Source of the DNA: Methanosarcina sp. UBA293
GTDB lineage: Archaea; Halobacteriota; Methanosarcinia; Methanosarcinales; Methanosarcinaceae
Direction of reading: 5' to 3'
Assembly: GCA_002499445.1 (NCBI GenBank)
Contig: DALS01000022.1
Location: 1-32,544, forward strand
Length of the DNA stretch: 32,544 nucleotides
Positions within the stretch are counted from its first letter, which is position 1. Each line of letters starts with the position of its first letter. The notes beneath the pieces were generated by a model. The model did no database searches and was not told the DNA's origin. It saw nothing but the letters and a program-made list of their open reading frames with translations. The position numbers and the translations under genes were made by a program. Below are positions 8,488 to 17,594 of the stretch, in pieces.

Positions 8488-11400
8488 ATGGAAACTGGGT
8501 GGTTCGTAACTGCTAATGACATTAAACAATGGACTGAAACAAATAAACGTCAAGCTGAAGGATTATTGCCTGAATTGGTTCGCAGATTGATTCTAGCAAG
8601 TTGCAAACCAGATCATTTGCATTTTCCATCAGGAGACAGTATAGCTATTGGAGGATGGGATGGCACTCTAGAAGTTGATGAGGGGAATGAATTTGTTCCT
8701 TCTGGCTTTTCTGTTTGGGAATTTGGAACTAATGGAAATATTAATAACAAATTTGAGAGCGATTATCAAAAACGAACTGATGATCCAGGCGATATAAGCC
8801 TTTCTGAAACCGCTTTTGTTTTTGTTACATCCAGAATTTGGAAAGATAAAGGCAAAAAATGTTCTGAAAAAAATAAAGAAAACGTTTGGGAACAAGTTAG
8901 TGGAATTAATGCTGATGATCTGGAAAACTGGCTTCAGCAGTGTCCAAGTGTTCATCGATGGTTTGCCAGTCTTATTGGAAAACGAACAGGTGCAATATGG
9001 GATATTGAACAGGCATGGGAATCATGGGCCTGTGGTACTTCTATCAAAGCAACTTTTGAGCTTGTTTTAAATGGACATTCAGAACAATCAGAAAATTTAT
9101 TAAATAAATTAACGGGTTCCCCATTATTGATTTCTGTTAAGGCGGATTCGGAAAACGAGGCTTATGCATTCACACTTGCAACTATAGTAAAGAATGAAGA
9201 TTTAGCTCCTCGGGCGCTAATTGTTAAAGATCAAATATCATGGAATTTTTTGTTGGAAACTCAAAATTCCTTGATATTTGTTCCTCAGGGATTCACTCCA
9301 GAAAATATTGGGTACGCAAAGCAAAAAGGACACTTCGTTGTTATTCCAGTTGATTCAAGTTCACCACGAATAACTTCTAATGAAATCAGCTTGGGGAAAA
9401 TGTTACGAGATGATAGGATTATAGCTTTGCAGTCAATGGGAATTAGTAAAGACCAAGCAGAAAAAATATACTCTGATACTCGAGGCTTTATGGGACCAAT
9501 TCGCCGACATGAAATACTTGGTCCTCATGAATGTATAATTCCAAAATGGGTTGATCACTTTGATCCAAAAGTACTGGTTGCCATTTTGATGGTGACTAAA
9601 TGGGATACTCGGAAATCAAAAGATAAGGAAGCTATTTCAATATTGGCCGATACTCCTTATGATCAACTTGAAAGTAAATTATACGAACTTACTTCCTTTG
9701 AAGATACTCCTGTACGCCTTATTGGAAGTTATTGGCAGGTTATTTCAAAAAATGATCTCTGGTCACTAATTGCTCGTAAAATCAATCGTCAAAGCATTGA
9801 TCGTCTAGAAAACATCGTTTTTGATGTTTTAGGTGAATCAGATCCTTCTTTTGATTTGCCACCTGAAGATAGATGGTTGGGAAGTATAAAAAATGCAGTT
9901 CCAGAATATTCGGAAGAGTTAAAGTTCGGACTTGCTGATACGTTGGCATTGTTTTCAGCATTTGGAGACGATGAATGTCAGAATATGGGTGAAATTAAAC
10001 TTACTGATCGAGTGACTTACTGGGTAAGAGAATTGTTGACTAAGGACATCTCTGCTCGAGGCTGGTATTCCATAGGAAGAAATTTAGTTCCTTTAGCCGA
10101 AGCAGCACCGGATAGTTTCTTAAAATCGCTGGAAAGTAGCATGGAAGGAAGAAATCCACCCATTGGTCCATTATTCATAGAACAGGGAGTATTTTGTGGA
10201 TGTCCCTATTCAAATCTTCAATGGGCTCTTGAAACAGTATCTTGGAATTTAAACTATTTACCCCGAGTTTCTCTAGCTCTAGCAAGGCTTTCTGAAATTT
10301 GTCCAAGTGAGATACATAGTAGTGGTCCACTAAATTCTCTAAAAGAAATTTATTTAGGATGGGTAAATAATACCTCTGAAACACATGAAAATCGCCTGCA
10401 TATCATTGATACAGTTTTGATTAAATATTATCCAGAAGTGACATGGAAACTTCTGGTTTCTCTTTTACTAGAGGAACGTGGAGGTTTTTCTTCTCCTATT
10501 AATAAACCAATTTATCATAATTGGGCAGATACTCTTAAAAAAGGAGTCATCATCAAAGATTATTATCAATATGTTAAATCTGTGGCAGGTAAACTTATTG
10601 ATTTAGTGGACCATGATCCAAAATCAAGATGGATTGAGTTAGCTAAAAATGTAACTAGATTGCCGAAAGAATCTTTTTACAAATTCACTGATAAACTGCT
10701 GACAGTCAAAAGTGAGGATTTGGGTGACAAAGTAAGAATAGAGATTGCAAATGAACTCAGATCTATTATTTCTAGGCATAAAGAATTTGAGGATAGAGAG
10801 TGGGCTCTCCCTAAAGAAGCTGTTTGCAAGCTTGAAGAAGCTTTTGATTACATTATTCCAGATGATTTATTACTAAAAAATAAATATCTTTTCGATGAGT
10901 ATGTTCCAAAACTCATTAATCCGATAATTAAACAAAAAATCGATCCTCAAGAGCGTGAAAAAATAATAGAAAATTATCGGAAGGATGTATTGCTGAAAAT
11001 ATATCAAATGAAAGAAATAGACGGAATAGAAAAATTAACTAGAGAATGTAATTTTCCTACGATAGTCGGTACTGTCATAGCCAAATCCGAGTTCAAAAGT
11101 AAGATTGAGTCAGAACTGATGGATTGGTTGGAAAGCGATGAAGAAAGCTTAATAATTGCTTCACAATCTTTTATTCTTTGGTGTGCCATCCTTGATGAAA
11201 GTTGGGGAAATTTAGTATCCAATCAGTATAATTATAGGAACAAAGATTGGATAGTTAACTTTCTGTTAGGTTTACCCTTTGGCAAAAATACTTTTGAAAT
11301 ATTAAATCGGATGGACAAGGAAGTTACAGAAGTTTATTGGAAAAAAGTTAATCGTTACTATTTAATGGATAAAGATATGGGACTGATCAATTGGGTAGCA

Positions 11401-12306
11401 GACCAGTTACTAATAAATGGAAGACCTTTGAATGCGCTTGATTCAACTCGTGTTTTTTATGGCTCAAGGCATGATGTGTCTTTAGATTGTAATTTGCTAG
11501 TCCGTATCCTTAAAAAAATAGCATCTACTAACTATCCCAATAGTAAACAATCAATAACAAAAGCTGAACTAATATCAGCTATTCAAATTCGAGATCATAA
11601 TATTCTTAGTGCTATTGAATATATACAAGAACAAGGGCAACTACCGAAAGAAGAGATAGTTCAAATTGAGTGGACTTACTTACCATTTTTGAAATACAAC
11701 AGCCTGAAATCGGTTAAACCACTGTATCTCGAAGAAAAAATCTTAAATGATCCCGAATTTTTTGTACACCTTCTTTCTTTAGTTTTTGAGCCGGAGACTG
11801 AGGGAGATCTCACAGCTACCTCTAAAAAGGTTAGGGCAAAAAATGTTTGGCTATTATTGAGTATGATTTCGGAAATACCAGGCCAACAAGAAAGTTCTAT
11901 TAATTCTGAAAAGCTCAGAGAATGGATACATAAAGCTAGAGAATACCTGGAAAAACTAGAGATTTTAGAAATTGGAGATAATCAAATAGGTACGATTCTA
12001 TCAAATTCTCCACTTGGTACTGATGAAATTTGGCCTCATGAAGTTGTAAGAGATATTATTGAAGAGTTAAGAAGTCCTGTGTTAGAGCATGCATTCGAAG
12101 TTGGAAAATGGAATTTGAGAGGTGCAACAACAAGGTTACCTTTTGATGGTGGCAAACAAGAACGAGATCTTGCAAAAGAATATAATGATTATGCAGAAAA
12201 ACTTGCTCTGCAATGGCCAAGAACATCAGAAATTATGCGGAGTTTGAAAAGATCCTATGAACACTATGCTGATAAAGAAGACTGGAATGTTGAACTATTG
12301 GAATAA
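8488..12306 (+). CDS. 1272-aa nuclease-like/NTPase-like protein, candidate defence effector
   Basis: This intact gene starts at an ATG (8488) preceded by AAGGG; an AT-rich TATA-like stretch lies at about 8440-8450. The N-terminal ~165 residues have an ordered set of conserved-looking acidic and basic sites: GGWDG (D58), SVWEFG (E78), then K88 and the SDYQKR segment (residues 91-96). FVFVTSRIW and a DADDLENWL-like segment follow. This pattern is compatible with a PD-(D/E)XK-type nuclease with a displaced lysine (inference). Residues ~205-290 (PLLISVKADSENEAYAF, then NSLIFVPQ) resemble an NTPase core in which the Walker A loop is degenerate. About 950 residues of helical, repeat-like sequence without a recognised motif follow. 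The architecture recalls large STAND-like sensor proteins, but no canonical P-loop is present. AT-rich codon use matches the 861-aa neighbour and differs from the GC-richer genes downstream, which suggests transfer. Confidence 0.8.
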   Translation: METGWFVTANDIKQWTETNKRQAEGLLPELVRRLILASCKPDHLHFPSGDSIAIGGWDGTLEVDEGNEFVPSGFSVWEFGTNGNINNKFESDYQKRTDDPGDISLSETAFVFVTSRIWKDKGKKCSEKNKENVWEQVSGINADDLENWLQQCPSVHRWFASLIGKRTGAIWDIEQAWESWACGTSIKATFELVLNGHSEQSENLLNKLTGSPLLISVKADSENEAYAFTLATIVKNEDLAPRALIVKDQISWNFLLETQNSLIFVPQGFTPENIGYAKQKGHFVVIPVDSSSPRITSNEISLGKMLRDDRIIALQSMGISKDQAEKIYSDTRGFMGPIRRHEILGPHECIIPKWVDHFDPKVLVAILMVTKWDTRKSKDKEAISILADTPYDQLESKLYELTSFEDTPVRLIGSYWQVISKNDLWSLIARKINRQSIDRLENIVFDVLGESDPSFDLPPEDRWLGSIKNAVPEYSEELKFGLADTLALFSAFGDDECQNMGEIKLTDRVTYWVRELLTKDISARGWYSIGRNLVPLAEAAPDSFLKSLESSMEGRNPPIGPLFIEQGVFCGCPYSNLQWALETVSWNLNYLPRVSLALARLSEICPSEIHSSGPLNSLKEIYLGWVNNTSETHENRLHIIDTVLIKYYPEVTWKLLVSLLLEERGGFSSPINKPIYHNWADTLKKGVIIKDYYQYVKSVAGKLIDLVDHDPKSRWIELAKNVTRLPKESFYKFTDKLLTVKSEDLGDKVRIEIANELRSIISRHKEFEDREWALPKEAVCKLEEAFDYIIPDDLLLKNKYLFDEYVPKLINPIIKQKIDPQEREKIIENYRKDVLLKIYQMKEIDGIEKLTRECNFPTIVGTVIAKSEFKSKIESELMDWLESDEESLIIASQSFILWCAILDESWGNLVSNQYNYRNKDWIVNFLLGLPFGKNTFEILNRMDKEVTEVYWKKVNRYYLMDKDMGLINWVADQLLINGRPLNALDSTRVFYGSRHDVSLDCNLLVRILKKIASTNYPNSKQSITKAELISAIQIRDHNILSAIEYIQEQGQLPKEEIVQIEWTYLPFLKYNSLKSVKPLYLEEKILNDPEFFVHLLSLVFEPETEGDLTATSKKVRAKNVWLLLSMISEIPGQQESSINSEKLREWIHKAREYLEKLEILEIGDNQIGTILSNSPLGTDEIWPHEVVRDIIEELRSPVLEHAFEVGKWNLRGATTRLPFDGGKQERDLAKEYNDYAEKLALQWPRTSEIMRSLKRSYEHYADKEDWNVELLE

Positions 12307-12615
12307 TCATTGAGCCTATCCTAAAACTCAAAATTTGCTTCTTTGATCTCTTATTAAAGTGACCAATTAAGCTTCTGATTCCGAAAACAATCTTGAATAA
12401 TTCTGATAATTGAAATTAAAACTGTGTTTTGGGATGAGCTCATCAAATAATTCTGTGATTTGAAAGTGTTGGATGAGGGCAGCATCCTTTATTTTCTTAC
12501 TTAACAGCGTAACATCTAAACATGAAAAGGGCTTTCTTGATTGCATAGGACGAGTAAAAGTAATAATTAAAATTTCATTGAGTAATATATTCTATTTTTC
12601 ATGGGAGGCACTTTA

Positions 12616-13725
12616 ATGGCAAGTAAAGTCTATTTTGCAGACCTGAGGGCAAAAACCCCGCAGGAGAATACCATCAGTAAGATTCAGAGACTTTTTGACG
12701 AAGCGGGTTTTGTCGAACTGCTTGGAGCAGAAGACCTGACTGCGATCAAAATCCATTTCGGAGAATACGGAAACGATGGTTACATTAATCCGGTTTTTGT
12801 CAGGCAGGTAGTAGAGAAAATCAGGGCAGCAGGAGCAAAACCGTTTATTACGGACACGAATACGCTTTACTCAGGCAGCCGGCATAATGCAGTTGACCAC
12901 CTGACTACAGCGATAGAGCATGGTTTTGATTATTCTGTTGTCAGGGCTCCGCTTATAATATCGGATGGGCTCAGGAGCCAGAACGCTGTGGATGTCGAAA
13001 TTGGACAGAAGCATTTCAAGTCCGTAAAAATAGGGTCTGATATTGCTGCTGCCGATTCCATGATTGTGATGTCACATTTGAAGGGGCATATCGTAGCTGG
13101 ATTCGGAGGAGCCATCAAGAACCTTGCAATGGGCTGTGCTCCTGCCGCCGGCAAAAAAGAGCAGCATTTCAGGACAAGCCCTCACGTGGTTGAAGAAAAA
13201 TGCGTAGCCTGCGGGGAATGTGTTGAAATCTGCCCTGTTGGAGCCTCATCCCTTGTAGGAGAGGTCTCAATGATCGAGCCTGATGTTTGCATAAGCTGCG
13301 GGCAGTGTATGGAAGTCTGTCCTTCAAGCGCAATTAATATTGACTGGGAAAATGATATTCCGGAGTTTCTGGAATGCCTTACAGAATACGCTTATGGCGC
13401 GGTTAAAGGAAAAGAAGGCAGAGTTGGCTATATTAATTTCCTGCTTAAGATTACCCCTGACTGCGACTGCGTGCCCTGGAGTGATGCGCCTATTGTGCCG
13501 GATATAGGAATTCTTGCCTCAACAGACCCTGTTGCCCTTGACCAGGCAAGCTATGACCTTGTAAATAGGCAAAAAGGACTTGTCAGTTCTTCTCTGCACT
13601 TCAACCACGAGGCAGGAGCTGATAAGTTCAGTGGCATATCGCCAATGGTCGATGGAACCCACCAGCTAAAGTATGGGGAAAAAATTGGCCTTGGAAGCCG
13701 TGAGTATAAACTGGTTGAGATTTGA
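12616..13725 (+). CDS. DUF362 domain protein with two 4Fe-4S ferredoxin motifs
   Basis: A 369-aa soluble protein. A DUF362 region (AIKIHFGEYGNDGYINP, SHLKGHIVAGFGGAIKNLAM) is interrupted by two CxxCxxCxxxCP clusters, C196/C199/C202/C206 and C225/C228/C231/C235. Each can bind a 4Fe-4S cluster, so an electron-transfer or reductase-related role is likely; the substrate is unknown. The DUF362 part resumes after the clusters (DIGILASTDPVALDQASYDL). I chose the ATG at 12616 because GGGAGG at 12603-12608 sits at Shine-Dalgarno distance from it. The in-frame ATG at 12601 overlaps that site and has no ribosome-binding sequence of its own. Codon use is GC-richer than in the upstream gene, marking a return to core-genome sequence. 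It appears monocistronic, with a hairpin terminator just downstream. Confidence 0.9.
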   Translation: MASKVYFADLRAKTPQENTISKIQRLFDEAGFVELLGAEDLTAIKIHFGEYGNDGYINPVFVRQVVEKIRAAGAKPFITDTNTLYSGSRHNAVDHLTTAIEHGFDYSVVRAPLIISDGLRSQNAVDVEIGQKHFKSVKIGSDIAAADSMIVMSHLKGHIVAGFGGAIKNLAMGCAPAAGKKEQHFRTSPHVVEEKCVACGECVEICPVGASSLVGEVSMIEPDVCISCGQCMEVCPSSAINIDWENDIPEFLECLTEYAYGAVKGKEGRVGYINFLLKITPDCDCVPWSDAPIVPDIGILASTDPVALDQASYDLVNRQKGLVSSSLHFNHEAGADKFSGISPMVDGTHQLKYGEKIGLGSREYKLVEI

Positions 13726-13743
13726 TTGGGAGTTGTCCGGACC

Positions 13744-13767
13744 TGGAGGTTTTCAGACCTCCATTTT
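13744..13767 (+). terminator. Hairpin plus T-run downstream of the DUF362 gene
   Basis: TGGAGGT (13744-13750) pairs perfectly with ACCTCCA (13757-13763) across a 6-nt loop and is followed at once by TTTT. It begins 18 bases after the DUF362 stop codon. Archaeal termination mainly needs the T-run, but the hairpin here is clear. Confidence 0.7.
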
Positions 13768-13784
13768 ATCAATGCTTAATTTGA

Positions 13785-13832
13785 GTCTCTTAACTTTAGA
13801 GTTTCTTAACTTTAGAGTTTCTTAACATTAAT
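13785..13832. repeat. Three 16-bp tandem repeats in an AT-rich spacer
   Basis: GTCTCTTAACTTTAGA, GTTTCTTAACTTTAGA and GTTTCTTAACATTAAT follow each other at a 16-bp period. They lie in the 400-base spacer (13768-14183) before the DUF4177 gene. Apart from these repeats and an AT-rich promoter-like stretch near 14100-14120, I see nothing else in that spacer. Confidence 0.75.
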
Positions 13833-14183
13833 TCTTAAATTGAAAGCGCTTAATGTTGAATATTTTTAGTTTATTTTTTGCAAACCTACTCACACATTCA
13901 GAAAATTATCTATTGAGTCTTTTCAGCAATCTATAAGGGTCAGGTAACTCTGTTCCTATAATACTAAACTGTGCCTTTAACGCAGCTTGAAATTGCCTGA
14001 GTAAACTGGCTTTTTAAGCTACGGGAAATGTACAGTTGTTTGTGAGACAAATGGAATTAGAGTGTTCTAAATCAATTTTAGTTGATTTGACCGCAAATCT
14101 ATTTTTTAAAAAGATAAATATAGCAGATGCAACCACTTAATAGATAAGTTAATCTTACCCAACTTTACTGGAGATGAATTAAA

Positions 14184-14369
14184 ATGACCATCTGGGAATA
14201 CGACGTTAAAGAGATAAGGTTCAGTGAGTGGTCAAAGGCAAAAGAGGATCTTAATAGCCTCGGCTTTGAAGGCTGGGAACTCATTAAGTTTGCGAACGAG
14301 ATCGACGAAAATGGTATGATAGCAGCTGTTTTTAAGAGACCAGTCGATTACGTTGACGCATCCTATTAA
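14184..14369 (+). CDS. Small DUF4177-like protein, 61 aa
   Basis: The short protein starts MTIWEYDVKEIRFSEW and contains the segment LNSLGFEGWELIKF followed by AAVFKRP. This matches the small DUF4177 family pattern (aromatic start, Leu-Asn..Gly-x-x-Gly-Trp-Glu-Leu, ending in a Phe-Lys-Arg strand). The family has no established function. The start is well supported by GGAG at 14170-14173, about ten bases before the ATG. It is a single gene in a long AT-rich setting, with no partner on either side. Confidence 0.82.
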   Translation: MTIWEYDVKEIRFSEWSKAKEDLNSLGFEGWELIKFANEIDENGMIAAVFKRPVDYVDASY

Positions 14370-14558
14370 GATACTTAAATTTCTCATTTTTTGCCCTGTT
14401 TTTTCTTGTAAAGCGCCAGCTTAAAACTTAGCTTGAAGTCTTTCTTAACTTTGATATGAAGGAAAGATCAAGAATTGTATTTGCGCGTAAATAATCTAAC
14501 TATGGGGAGTATTCTTCTGGCGGACCGGCTTATAATATACCTTATGTTATAATTATAC

Positions 14559-14568
14559 CTTATATAGA
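14559..14568 (+). promoter_or_regulatory. TATA-like box upstream of amrS
   Basis: CTTATATAGA lies about 80 bases before the amrS start in an otherwise AT-rich leader. A related sequence, ATACCTTATG, lies about 25 bases further upstream and could be a second weak box. The rest of 14370-14632 holds nothing recognisable. Confidence 0.45.
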
Positions 14569-14644
14569 GAATTTCCTGTGAAACTAAAAAATCCGGAACA
14601 GCAACGTTATTATGCCATAAAGCAATTTCTAAATGGGGATTGAA

Positions 14645-15700
14645 GTGATAAAAGAAGCTATGTTCTACGAGAAAATCGGAGACAATAAAGTACACTGCAG
14701 TCTCTGTGCTCAGAGTTGCAAAATTGCCCCAGGAAAAAGAGGCTTTTGTGGGGTCAGGGAGAACCGAGAAGGAGAATTATATACTCTTATTTATGGGACG
14801 GTTTCAAGCGAAGCAGTTGACCCTATAGAAAAGAAACCGCTTTATCACTTTTACCCGGGGTCTTATGTTTATTCAGTCGGATCAATTGGATGCAATTTCC
14901 GCTGCAAGCACTGCCAGAACTGGTCAATATCCCAGACCTGTCTAGAGGAAGCTTACACAAGTGATATTCCACCTGACGAACTTATTCAAAGGGCGCTTCT
15001 CTCACGCTCAAACTCAATTGCATGGACGTATAACGAGCCCACAATCTGGCACGAATATACCTACGAGTGTGCAAAACTAGCAAAAGACGCGGGACTTGCA
15101 ACAATTTATGTGACAAATGGGTATATGACGCCTGATGCCCTCAGACATATAGCACCCTATCTGGATGCAGCCAATATTGATATCAAGGCTTTCAATGAAA
15201 AATTCTATCACGATGTCGCTAGTGCAAAACTGGCTCCTGTGCTCGAGGCTTCTGCTCTTGCAAAACAACTCGGAATCCATGTAGAGATTACTACCTTAAT
15301 TATTCCTGGTTTAAACGATTCTCTTGATGAGCTCAGGGAACTCTCAAAATGGGTATATAAAAACCTAGGACCTGAGACTCCTCTGCATTTTACCCGTTTC
15401 CATCCTCAGTACAAGATGCAAAATCTCTCTCCAACCCCTGTGAAAACCATGCAGGAAGCCTGTAAAATCGCAACTGAAGAAGGGCTGAAATATGTCTATA
15501 TGGGCAATGTCCCTGGCAGTGAGCGCAACAATACTTTTTGCCCGAATTGTGGAAAATTGTTAATTAGCCGTGGCTATTTTGAGATCGAAAAATACGAAAT
15601 CACACCTGAGAAGACCTGTCCAAAATGCGGAGAACATATTCCAATTGTAGGTGAATACACTGGCGGCTCAAAACAGACATCTGACGAGTACGAATATTAA
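14645..15700 (+). CDS. amrS: AmmeMemoRadiSam system radical SAM enzyme
   Basis: This is the radical SAM member of the AMMECR1/Memo/radical-SAM trio found across archaea and bacteria; the reaction is not established. The N-terminal Cys-rich region reads CSLCAQSCKIAPGKRGFCGV. The radical SAM cluster motif is GCNFRCKHCQNW, with CxxxCxxC at C83, C87 and C90. The core continues through AWTYNEPTIWHEY, IDIKAFNEKFYH and HFTRFHPQYKM, all typical of this subfamily. The C-terminus carries a four-Cys zinc-ribbon-like element (CPNCGKLL...CPKCGEHI). A GTG at 14645 is preferred as the start because GGGGAT (14635-14640) precedes it. The ATG at 14633 gives four more residues but has no Shine-Dalgarno. AMMECR1 and Memo genes are not in the window. 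Confidence 0.9.
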   Translation: MIKEAMFYEKIGDNKVHCSLCAQSCKIAPGKRGFCGVRENREGELYTLIYGTVSSEAVDPIEKKPLYHFYPGSYVYSVGSIGCNFRCKHCQNWSISQTCLEEAYTSDIPPDELIQRALLSRSNSIAWTYNEPTIWHEYTYECAKLAKDAGLATIYVTNGYMTPDALRHIAPYLDAANIDIKAFNEKFYHDVASAKLAPVLEASALAKQLGIHVEITTLIIPGLNDSLDELRELSKWVYKNLGPETPLHFTRFHPQYKMQNLSPTPVKTMQEACKIATEEGLKYVYMGNVPGSERNNTFCPNCGKLLISRGYFEIEKYEITPEKTCPKCGEHIPIVGEYTGGSKQTSDEYEY

Positions 15701-15711
15701 TCTCTCATTAA

Positions 15712-15766
15712 TTAAACGCAACTGTCATCAGTTAAACGCAACTCTTATCAATTAAACGCTTATCAA
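15712..15766. repeat. 20-bp tandem repeats between convergent genes
   Basis: TTAAACGCAACTGTCATCAG and TTAAACGCAACTCTTATCAA are followed by a shortened third copy (TTAAACGCTTATCAA). They lie in the 107-base gap between the 3' ends of amrS and the Nudix gene. Confidence 0.75.
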
Positions 15767-15807
15767 TAATAATTTCCCTTACCATCAGAAACCCTTTTTC
15801 CGTACTA

Positions 15808-16329
15808 TTAGAAAAGGTATTTTCCATACCCTTCTTGAAAAATTTTTGTAATCCCTGCTCGCAGGGAAGGCACATATTTTTCAGGTTTGGTTTTAACAGC
15901 CCTATGCAGTTCTTCCAGCTCAATCCATTCTACATAGACGGCTTCTTTCGGATCAAGCCGGATTAAACTTGCAGTTTCTTCCGAACAACGGCCTGAGAAG
16001 ACGGTATGGTAGGCACCTTTATTTTTTAAGATACAGGGAATTTTGAACAGTTTTTTGAAGGGAACTGAGATTCCAATTTCTTCGAGCATTTCACGCTCCA
16101 TGCAGGTTTCATAAGATTCATTTGCTACAGTACCGCTTACTGAGTATGTATAACGGTCAGGGTACCAGCGTTTTTTAGGTGACCTTTTTTGGATAAGCAT
16201 TTTGTTTTCAGGATTTAGCAGGATAAGTTGAGCGGCCCTGTGGATATGCTTTCCCGAATAAAATTCCTCTCGCTCCCGTAGCCCAAGAAAATTATCGTTT
16301 TTGTCGACTTCGCTGATCAGCTCTACCAC
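15808..16329 (-). CDS. Nudix hydrolase, IPP-isomerase-like branch
   Basis: A soluble protein of 173 aa with the Nudix helix REMLEEIGI preceded by SGTVANESYETCMERE. The E-x7-RExxEExG part is intact. The leading Gly of the consensus is shifted by one residue (Ser-Gly instead of Gly). The N-terminus (VELISEVDKNDNFLGLREREEF...HRAAQLILLN) and the segment QKRSPKKRWYPDRYTYSVSG resemble Nudix proteins related to type 1 isopentenyl diphosphate isomerase. The catalytic Cys context of true isomerases is not seen, so a nucleoside-diphosphate-derivative pyrophosphatase is as likely. I chose the GTG at 16329 because GGAG (16340-16337 on the minus strand) lies seven bases upstream. A GTG at 16356 would add nine residues without a ribosome-binding site. 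Confidence 0.85.
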   Translation of the reverse strand: MVELISEVDKNDNFLGLREREEFYSGKHIHRAAQLILLNPENKMLIQKRSPKKRWYPDRYTYSVSGTVANESYETCMEREMLEEIGISVPFKKLFKIPCILKNKGAYHTVFSGRCSEETASLIRLDPKEAVYVEWIELEELHRAVKTKPEKYVPSLRAGITKIFQEGYGKYLF

Positions 16330-16499
16330 AAAAGTACTCCATATCGATTGTTTCACTATAGTTATTCAGTAAAGGAAAAAATAAGATTTAAGGAAAAAAA
16401 TAAGATTTTAGGTTAAAATGAGATAAATGGCTTGAACAAAAGGTTAAGCCTGAATTAAATACCCTGAAAAGAAAAAATATATCATTTTTCAGGTATTTC

Positions 16500-16805
16500 T
16501 CAGGGTTCAGAAACTTCTTTTGGCCTTTCTGTGGACCTCTGAATCTCATCTAGAAGCTGGTCGTCAGTCTTGCCTCTTATATCAATCCCAAGTTTATGGG
16601 CGGTTTCCTGTACCTTGTTCTTTGGAGCTGCTGGCTCCTTTAACGATTTCTCAAATTCCCTAAGGTTCTGTTCAGATTCCTTCTGGGCTTTCTTGAATTC
16701 TCCCACTGAACTTCCCATGGACCGAGCCAGTTCAGGAAGTTTGGACGCCCCAAAAAGGAGCACGACTACTGCAAAAATCATTATGAGTTCTTGTGTGCCT
16801 ATCAT
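16500..16805 (-). CDS. tatA: Twin-arginine translocase subunit TatA/E, first copy
   Basis: A 101-aa protein with the TatA layout: a short N-terminal membrane helix (about residues 5-20, ELIMIFAVVVLLFG), the hinge FGASKLPELARSMG, an amphipathic helix (VGEFKKAQKESEQNLREF) and a charged tail. TatA polymerises around the TatC receptor to move folded twin-arginine substrates across the membrane. GAGGT seven bases before the ATG supports the start, and a TATA-like box lies at 16831-16847. The first eight residues are identical to those of the second TatA just upstream, which points to a local duplication. The longer tail contains LGIDIRGKTDDQLLDEI, a segment often seen in archaeal TatA. Confidence 0.93.
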   Translation of the reverse strand: MIGTQELIMIFAVVVLLFGASKLPELARSMGSSVGEFKKAQKESEQNLREFEKSLKEPAAPKNKVQETAHKLGIDIRGKTDDQLLDEIQRSTERPKEVSEP

Positions 16806-16830
16806 GGCTTGACCTCAAGCTCTTCGTTTT

Positions 16831-16847
16831 ATTAAATAAATATAATT
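16831..16847 (-). promoter_or_regulatory. TATA-like box for the first tatA
   Basis: On the minus strand the sequence reads AATTATATTTATTTAAT, about 30 bases before the tatA ATG. This implies a very short leader that still includes the GAGGT site. It suggests that this tatA has its own promoter and need not be co-transcribed with the upstream tatA and tatC. Confidence 0.4.
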
Positions 16848-16851
16848 TAGC

Positions 16852-16909
16852 AGGTAAATAATGACCTGAAAGAAGGTAAATAATGACCTGAAAGATAATG
16901 ACCTGAAAG
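16852..16909. repeat. 22-bp tandem repeats between the two tatA genes
   Basis: AGGTAAATAATGACCTGAAAG occurs at 16852-16872 and 16874-16894, followed by the partial copy ATAATGACCTGAAAG at 16895-16909. The rest of the 291-base gap is AT- and T-rich with nothing else recognised. Confidence 0.8.
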
Positions 16910-17096
16910 CTATAATATCTCTAAGTTAAGCTAAGACTTTTTATGTTATTATAAAGTTTCTATTTTTACTCATTATCGTAGACATTATATATTTAATTAT
17001 TTCTAATTTATTTACTTCTTATTATTTCATTTATTACTTATTTCAGTCTATTTCCTTCAGTCTATTATCTTTTTATCTTAGCTTGATCCCGGTATT

Positions 17097-17465
17097 TCAG
17101 CCTTTTTTGGGCTCTTCCTGTCCAGATAGAGATTTTCCGGCTTCTGGCACATTTTCCAGATCAGTGTCGGATTTTGCATCTGTACCGGTTTCTATATCGG
17201 TATCAGTTTTTATTTCTTTACTGCTGCCTGGAGTGGGTTTTTGTTCATTCTCCTTCTCTTTCTCTTTTTCCCCTGGAACAGCTTTATTCTCGGCTTTTCG
17301 GGTATAGGCATCGAATTGATTCAGTTCAAGCTCAGCAGCCCGCTGTGCTTTTTTAAATTCCCCCATAGCGCCTCCTAAAGACCGTGCAAGCTCAGGAAGC
17401 TTCTGGGGCCCAAAGAGGAAGAGCGCAGCAATGATAATTGCTATCAATTCTTGTGTACCTATCAT
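17097..17465 (-). CDS. tatA: Twin-arginine translocase subunit TatA/E, second copy
   Basis: A 122-aa TatA-family protein: membrane helix at about residues 6-19 (ELIAIIIAALFLFG), hinge FGPQKLPELARSLG with the usual Phe-Gly, and amphipathic helix GEFKKAQRAAELELNQFDAY. The tail of about 65 residues is unusually long and low in complexity, first rich in Lys/Glu (GEKEKEKENEQ) and then in Thr/Asp (KTDTDIETGTDAKSDTDLEN). It is probably disordered and cytoplasmic. The gene lies about 130 bases downstream of tatC in the same direction, so the two may share a transcript. No strong Shine-Dalgarno precedes the ATG. The nearly identical N-terminus of the neighbouring TatA indicates paralogues that may act as TatA and TatB equivalents. 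Confidence 0.92.
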   Translation of the reverse strand: MIGTQELIAIIIAALFLFGPQKLPELARSLGGAMGEFKKAQRAAELELNQFDAYTRKAENKAVPGEKEKEKENEQKPTPGSSKEIKTDTDIETGTDAKSDTDLENVPEAGKSLSGQEEPKKG

Positions 17466-17594
17466 TGCTGGTAATTATTAACAATCAAATATAAAAAACC
17501 TTGTAAAAAGATCAATGACGGCCTAAGCTTTGAAACTCTTTAGGATCGTTAATCTTTAAACTAAAAATGATTTTATCAAATCACAGGCCCACCC

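Noticed and set aside
12601..12615. ATG at 12601 as start of the DUF362 gene
   Set aside because: It overlaps the GGGAGG ribosome-binding site that is correctly spaced for the ATG at 12616.
17083..17307. Ser/Phe-rich plus-strand frame
   Set aside because: It is the antisense of the low-complexity Lys/Glu and Thr/Asp tail of the second TatA.
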